Assembly: GCA_947503115.1 (NCBI GenBank)
Contig: CANNCS010000015.1
Span: 1-46,891, forward strand
Source of the DNA: an uncultured Marivita sp.
GTDB lineage: Bacteria > Pseudomonadota > Alphaproteobacteria > Rhodobacterales > Rhodobacteraceae
DNA length: 46,891 bases
Direction of reading: 5' to 3'
In this document: positions 45,081-46,891 of the stretch, piece by piece
Layout of the letters: the number at the start of each line of letters is the position of its first letter
Numbering within the stretch: the first letter of the stretch is position 1
Made by a program: the position numbers and the translations under genes
The notes under the pieces: model-generated
The model's database searches: none
Told to the model about the DNA's origin: nothing
The model's input: only the letters and a program-made list of their open reading frames with translations

Positions 45081-45469
45081 TCTCCCTCCGTTCACACGCG
45101 GTATTATAACAGATACCATGTCGTGTGGGCTACGAAGTAACGGTGCAAGGTTTTGCCGGGCGCAATGCGTGAACGGATCCGAGAAACCATCCTCCAGACC
45201 TGCGAGGAACTGGGCGCCTATATGGTGAAGGGCGTTTAGAGCGCGATTATGTCTACACGTTCCTGTCGATCTCGCTCAAGCTGTCCCTTTCCGATGTCAT
45301 GCAGCGCATCAAGGGCGGCTCATCCCGCCGCATCCAGATGGAGTTCCCCGACCTGCGCAAACGGTACTGGGGAAGGCGCTTTTGGGCGCGTGCGTATTTC
45401 TCCACAACCTCCGGCAACGTGACTGAAGACGTGATCAGACAATACCTGGAATTACATTCCGCCAAGTGA
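45081..45469 (+). pseudogene. IS200/IS605 TnpA (Y1) transposase, decayed
   Basis: Reading through the lesions gives HTRYYNRYHVVWATK, a stop at 45138 (TAA where Tyr is expected), RCKVLPGAMRERIRETILQT, CEELGAYMVKGV, then a frameshift near 45237, followed by ERDYVYTFLSISLKLSLSDV, MQRIKGGSSRRIQMEFPDLR, KRYWGRRFWARAYFSTTSGN and a C-terminal QYLELH with the nucleophile Tyr. The HUH metal motif is YVY, so both histidines are lost. The N-terminus is incomplete. Confidence 0.8.
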
Positions 45470-45487
45470 TGCCTCCGGCGTCAGCCG

Positions 45488-46765
45488 GTGGTCCTTCACT
45501 TTATTAAACGTCCATGTTTATATCGTGCGATAAGATTTTTTAGGACTGCAAACCGGATGCTTTTTTTAGGGCACGAAGTCAGCCAATCATTTTACGCAAC
45601 ACATTCGGCTTGGTTGCCCCACGGCCCATTTGCAATGTGGCTTGTCAAGGCATCGCGTCCGCGTGTGATCGTCGAGCTTGGATCATATGATGGATATTCG
45701 TATTTTACGTTCTGCCAAGCAGTTCGGGAAGCGGGTCTAGCTGCCAGGGGTTTTGCTGTTGGGGCATGGGAAGCCGACGAGCATGCGGAATTTTGCCGGA
45801 AAGATGGCTTCAAGATCTTTGAAGAACACAATCTGCGATATTCCGATTTCAGCACGTTGTCCCTCAAGAACTCTACAGACGCGCTTGAACATATAGAAGA
45901 CGGTTCAGTGGATTTGCTGCATGTAGATGGGGGGCATTACTACACGGGGCTCAAAAAGGATTTCAAACTCTGGAGTCGAAAGCTCTCTGATCGCGCAATT
46001 GTTCTTCTGCACGGTACCAATTTGCGGGAACCTGGTTCTGAGACTTGGGAGTGCTGGCAGGAATTGACCCGAGAACACCCTGGGTTCAATTTTCCGTTCC
46101 AGCGCGGACTTGGCGTTCTCTTCTGGGGCCGCAGCCTTGGAGAAGAGATGCAAAAATTCCAAAAGACCGCGGGCTCCGAATTTGGGCGGGATACATTGAT
46201 ATTGATGTTCCAAGTACTCGGTGCGTCTATGGCTTCCCAGCCCATGGTGCGGGGCCCCGGCCCGTTGGCTATTGGGGTTGGGTCAACTGGCGCCATACCA
46301 AAAGATGCCGCGCCACACGCAGAATGCACCAACCCTGTGGCGGAAGAACGTGCTCGCGACTGGATACGTCTGGGACGCCATTGTTTTGCAGCGTCGGAGA
46401 CAGCAGAGGCTCACGCAGCGTTTTCGATGGCACTGAACTGCGCTCCTGAACTTTCTGAAGCACATGCGCTGCTGGCAAACACGTGGTTGATGCTCAAGGC
46501 CCCACATTTGGCAGTGCATCACGCGCAGCTCGCGCTGGATGATGTACCTGACAACGCCGATGCTCTGCTGGCTCTCGCCACCGCTGCAAGATACATTGGT
46601 AATGCCGATCTTGCTGGCCTTGCGGATAGAGCGCTTTCGACAGCAAATGGCTTGGGGGTAATGCATAACCTACTGCGTATTTCTGACATGATCGATGGGG
46701 AAGATTACGAAATTGCGTTATATCATCTAGGGTCCGTGGACATTCAGAATTCCCAACCGGTCTGA
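45488..46765 (+). CDS. SAM-dependent methyltransferase with C-terminal TPR repeats
   Basis: 425 aa from GTG 45488 (ATG 45557 is the alternative; neither has a good ribosome binding site). Residues about 30-225 form a class I methyltransferase of the Methyltransf_24 type: RVIVELGSYDGYSYFTFCQA (SAM loop), DGSVDLLHVDGGHYYTGLKK and IVLLHGTN. Residues about 290-400 are TPR-like (AEAHAAFSMALNCAPELSEA, HALLANTWLML). This combination occurs near glycan and O-antigen genes. It lies between an IS200 remnant and an IS5 element, so is probably acquired cargo; the target is unknown. Confidence 0.78.
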   Translation: MVLHFIKRPCLYRAIRFFRTANRMLFLGHEVSQSFYATHSAWLPHGPFAMWLVKASRPRVIVELGSYDGYSYFTFCQAVREAGLAARGFAVGAWEADEHAEFCRKDGFKIFEEHNLRYSDFSTLSLKNSTDALEHIEDGSVDLLHVDGGHYYTGLKKDFKLWSRKLSDRAIVLLHGTNLREPGSETWECWQELTREHPGFNFPFQRGLGVLFWGRSLGEEMQKFQKTAGSEFGRDTLILMFQVLGASMASQPMVRGPGPLAIGVGSTGAIPKDAAPHAECTNPVAEERARDWIRLGRHCFAASETAEAHAAFSMALNCAPELSEAHALLANTWLMLKAPHLAVHHAQLALDDVPDNADALLALATAARYIGNADLAGLADRALSTANGLGVMHNLLRISDMIDGEDYEIALYHLGSVDIQNSQPV

Positions 46766-46798
46766 ATTCTGATTCAAGCTTCCAAAATGGAGGTTTGA

Positions 46799-46891
46799 AT
46801 GAACGAAGAGCGGTTTGTGTTGACAGATGACGTCTGGCTTCGCCTCGCGCCGCACTTGCCTGGCAAGGAGGGCGATGCGGGTGTGACGGGC
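46799..46891 (+). CDS. IS5-family transposase, 5' part (cut by window end)
   Basis: 31 codons: MNEERFVLTDDVWLRLAPHL, then PGKEGDAGVTG, matching the N-terminus of IS5-family (IS427-group) transposases. AATGGAGG lies upstream. The left end of the element should fall in 46766-46798 (tgattcaagc), but its terminal repeat cannot be paired within the window. Confidence 0.75.
   Translation, partial: MNEERFVLTDDVWLRLAPHLPGKEGDAGVTG

Noticed and set aside
44800-45228. 142-aa ORF after tRNA-Arg
   Set aside because: Its frame differs from that of the transposase remnant it crosses and it has no family features.
1-46891. CRISPR array
   Set aside because: No regularly spaced 25-40 bp repeats were seen. 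The GGTAAC and TTTCCCATAC repeats are too short and differ in arrangement.

Overview
The window looks like an alphaproteobacterial chromosome of the Rhodobacteraceae (Roseobacter group). The support is the BztABCD/AapJQMP-type acidic amino-acid transporter, an ATP12-type F1 assembly chaperone, an NDUFS4-like complex I accessory subunit, the argB/engB/MOSC/yidC cluster, and dense GC-rich coding with many 1-4 nt overlaps (ATGA, GTGA, TTGA). No species can be assigned from the sequence alone.

Layout. (1) 1-8331, core: a small hypothetical gene with a terminator, a polar amino-acid ABC transporter split into a leftward binding protein and a rightward ATPase-permease pair, an AhpD-like protein, a TetR regulator facing a clear palindromic operator, a small lipoprotein, then hom, glpX and recJ. 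(2) 8473-17465, an integrated mobile element of about 8.9 kb sitting in tRNA-Glu(UUC). It is bounded by a 19-bp direct repeat of the tRNA 3' end and carries a tyrosine integrase at the far end. Its base composition is visibly more AT-rich than the flanks. Cargo: a five-gene operon of zinc-ribbon, YbjQ-type and membrane proteins; a serine recombinase with a cluster of GGTAAC sites; a gene-poor, hairpin-rich stretch; small ORFs; a 506-residue protein with superfamily-A (TV-Pol-like) polymerase motifs; and two lipoproteins, one with a SYLF domain. (3) 17523-44557, core: DegP-like protease, rarA, multicopper oxidase, crcB-RluC-like-HAD-ATP12 operon, bztABCD, sixA, ferredoxin-like gene and argB, engB-MOSC-yidC, a degenerate GGDEF/EAL protein, ttcA, hrpB, lipoproteins, uvrB, complex I subunit and GNAT. 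(4) 44604-46891, accessory DNA after tRNA-Arg(UCU): a decayed IS200/IS605 transposase, a methyltransferase-TPR protein, and the start of an IS5-family transposase cut by the window end.

The most interesting object is the tRNA-Glu element. It combines an integrase with paired arm-type repeats at both ends, a resolvase with its own site array, and a stand-alone polymerase-like protein, with no recognisable helicase, capsid, relaxase or partition gene. That is consistent with a minimal self-replicating integrative element. The zinc-ribbon/YbjQ/DUF4177-like/membrane operon it carries has no assigned function and is the best candidate for an undescribed cargo system.
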